12,881 nucleotides of DNA, taken from Bifidobacteriaceae bacterium. Its GTDB lineage: Bacteria > Actinomycetota > Actinomycetes > Actinomycetales > WQXJ01. The DNA lies in contig JAISCU010000216.1 of the NCBI GenBank assembly GCA_031265345.1, positions 1 to 12,881 of the forward strand, read 5' to 3'. The stretch's first letter is position 1. Every line of letters begins with the position of its first letter. A program made the position numbers and the translations under genes. Of this stretch, positions 12,611 through 12,881 are shown in pieces. The notes below the pieces were generated by a model, which saw only the letters and a list, made by a program, of their open reading frames with translations, had not been told where the DNA came from and searched no databases.

Positions 12611-12881
12611 GCCGCCGCTCCCGCGGTCACCGGCGGCGACCCAGCGTCTTCGGCCGCAGACGCCTGCCGTCGCTCCGCCAACAGCTTCTCGACCAGGCCC
12701 GCGCCCGCGAAATCAGCGCGAACCCTGCTCAGGAGTTCTTCCTGGGTCATCAGAAGCACCGCCCCTGGCGCCTCCAACAAGACCATCGTGGAGCCGGGAA
12801 CCAGAGCCAGCCGCTCGCGTGTCTGGGCCGGAAGCACCACCCGCCCACGATCTCCCACAGTCACTGTGGTCGTCCCACTCA
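12607..12881 (-). CDS. vapB: VapB-type antitoxin with AbrB/MazE DNA-binding domain, start at the right edge
   Basis: The frame reads to the last base and begins (x)TG AGT GGG ACG, giving MSGTTTVTVGDRGRVVLPA. The first base of the start codon therefore lies just outside the window, and the protein would be 91 residues. A GTG seven codons in is a possible but less likely start. Residues 7-50 form the swapped-hairpin AbrB/SpoVT/MazE domain (VTVGDRGRVVLPAQTRERL). The tail from about 55 (EELLSRVRADFAGAGLVEKL) is the toxin-wrapping part typical of actinobacterial VapB. It should bind its own promoter, which is off the window, as a complex with VapC. Confidence 0.88.
   Translation of the reverse strand, partial: SGTTTVTVGDRGRVVLPAQTRERLALVPGSTMVLLEAPGAVLLMTQEELLSRVRADFAGAGLVEKLLAERRQASAAEDAGSPPVTAGAAA

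Overview
The window reads as an accessory stretch of a high-GC Gram-positive genome, most likely an actinobacterium. Reasons: strong G/C bias at third codon positions, long antisense shadow ORFs, a Sec-secreted RTX/TSP3/VWA protein, a VapBC pair of actinobacterial type, and TTGxxx/TAxxxx promoters. I cannot place it more finely. No tRNA, rRNA or CRISPR array was seen.

Region by region. (1) 1-54, minus strand: the first codons of a transposase that runs off the left edge. (2) About 171-5074: a polymorphic-toxin module on the minus strand. A 1208-residue secreted protein (4798-1172) carries a signal peptide, RTX repeats, TSP3-type calcium repeats, a VWA domain with an intact MIDAS, more TSP3 repeats, a hydrophobic pre-toxin region and a C-terminal PD-(D/E)xK-like nuclease domain. 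An unrecognised 273-residue gene overlaps or abuts its stop codon and is the natural immunity candidate. Two 53-bp direct repeats (194-246 and 4988-5040, 48 of 53 identical) bracket the pair. (3) 5116-9209: a gluconate module. A GntR/FadR-type regulator is divergent from a GntP permease, which is followed 43 bp later by one ORF fusing gluconokinase to a short-type 6-phosphogluconate dehydrogenase. Together they would import gluconate and take it to ribulose 5-phosphate with only two proteins. A near-palindrome sits inside the spacer of the predicted gntP promoter. (4) 9312-10840, minus strand: a two-gene envelope operon of a secreted amidase_6-like protein, apparently truncated before its catalytic His motif, and a small probable lipoprotein. 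Its predicted promoter has nine consecutive C residues in the spacer. (5) 11186-12103, minus strand: an unrecognised cytoplasmic protein. (6) 12239-12881, minus strand: a VapBC toxin-antitoxin pair cut one base short at the right edge.

Short interspersed repeats with a TTGGG(G)AC core lie at the ends of several of these units. One of them supplies the last seven codons and the stop of vapC. The most interesting items are the bracketed toxin/immunity module, the GntK-6PGDH fusion, the poly-C promoter and the repeat-derived VapC tail.
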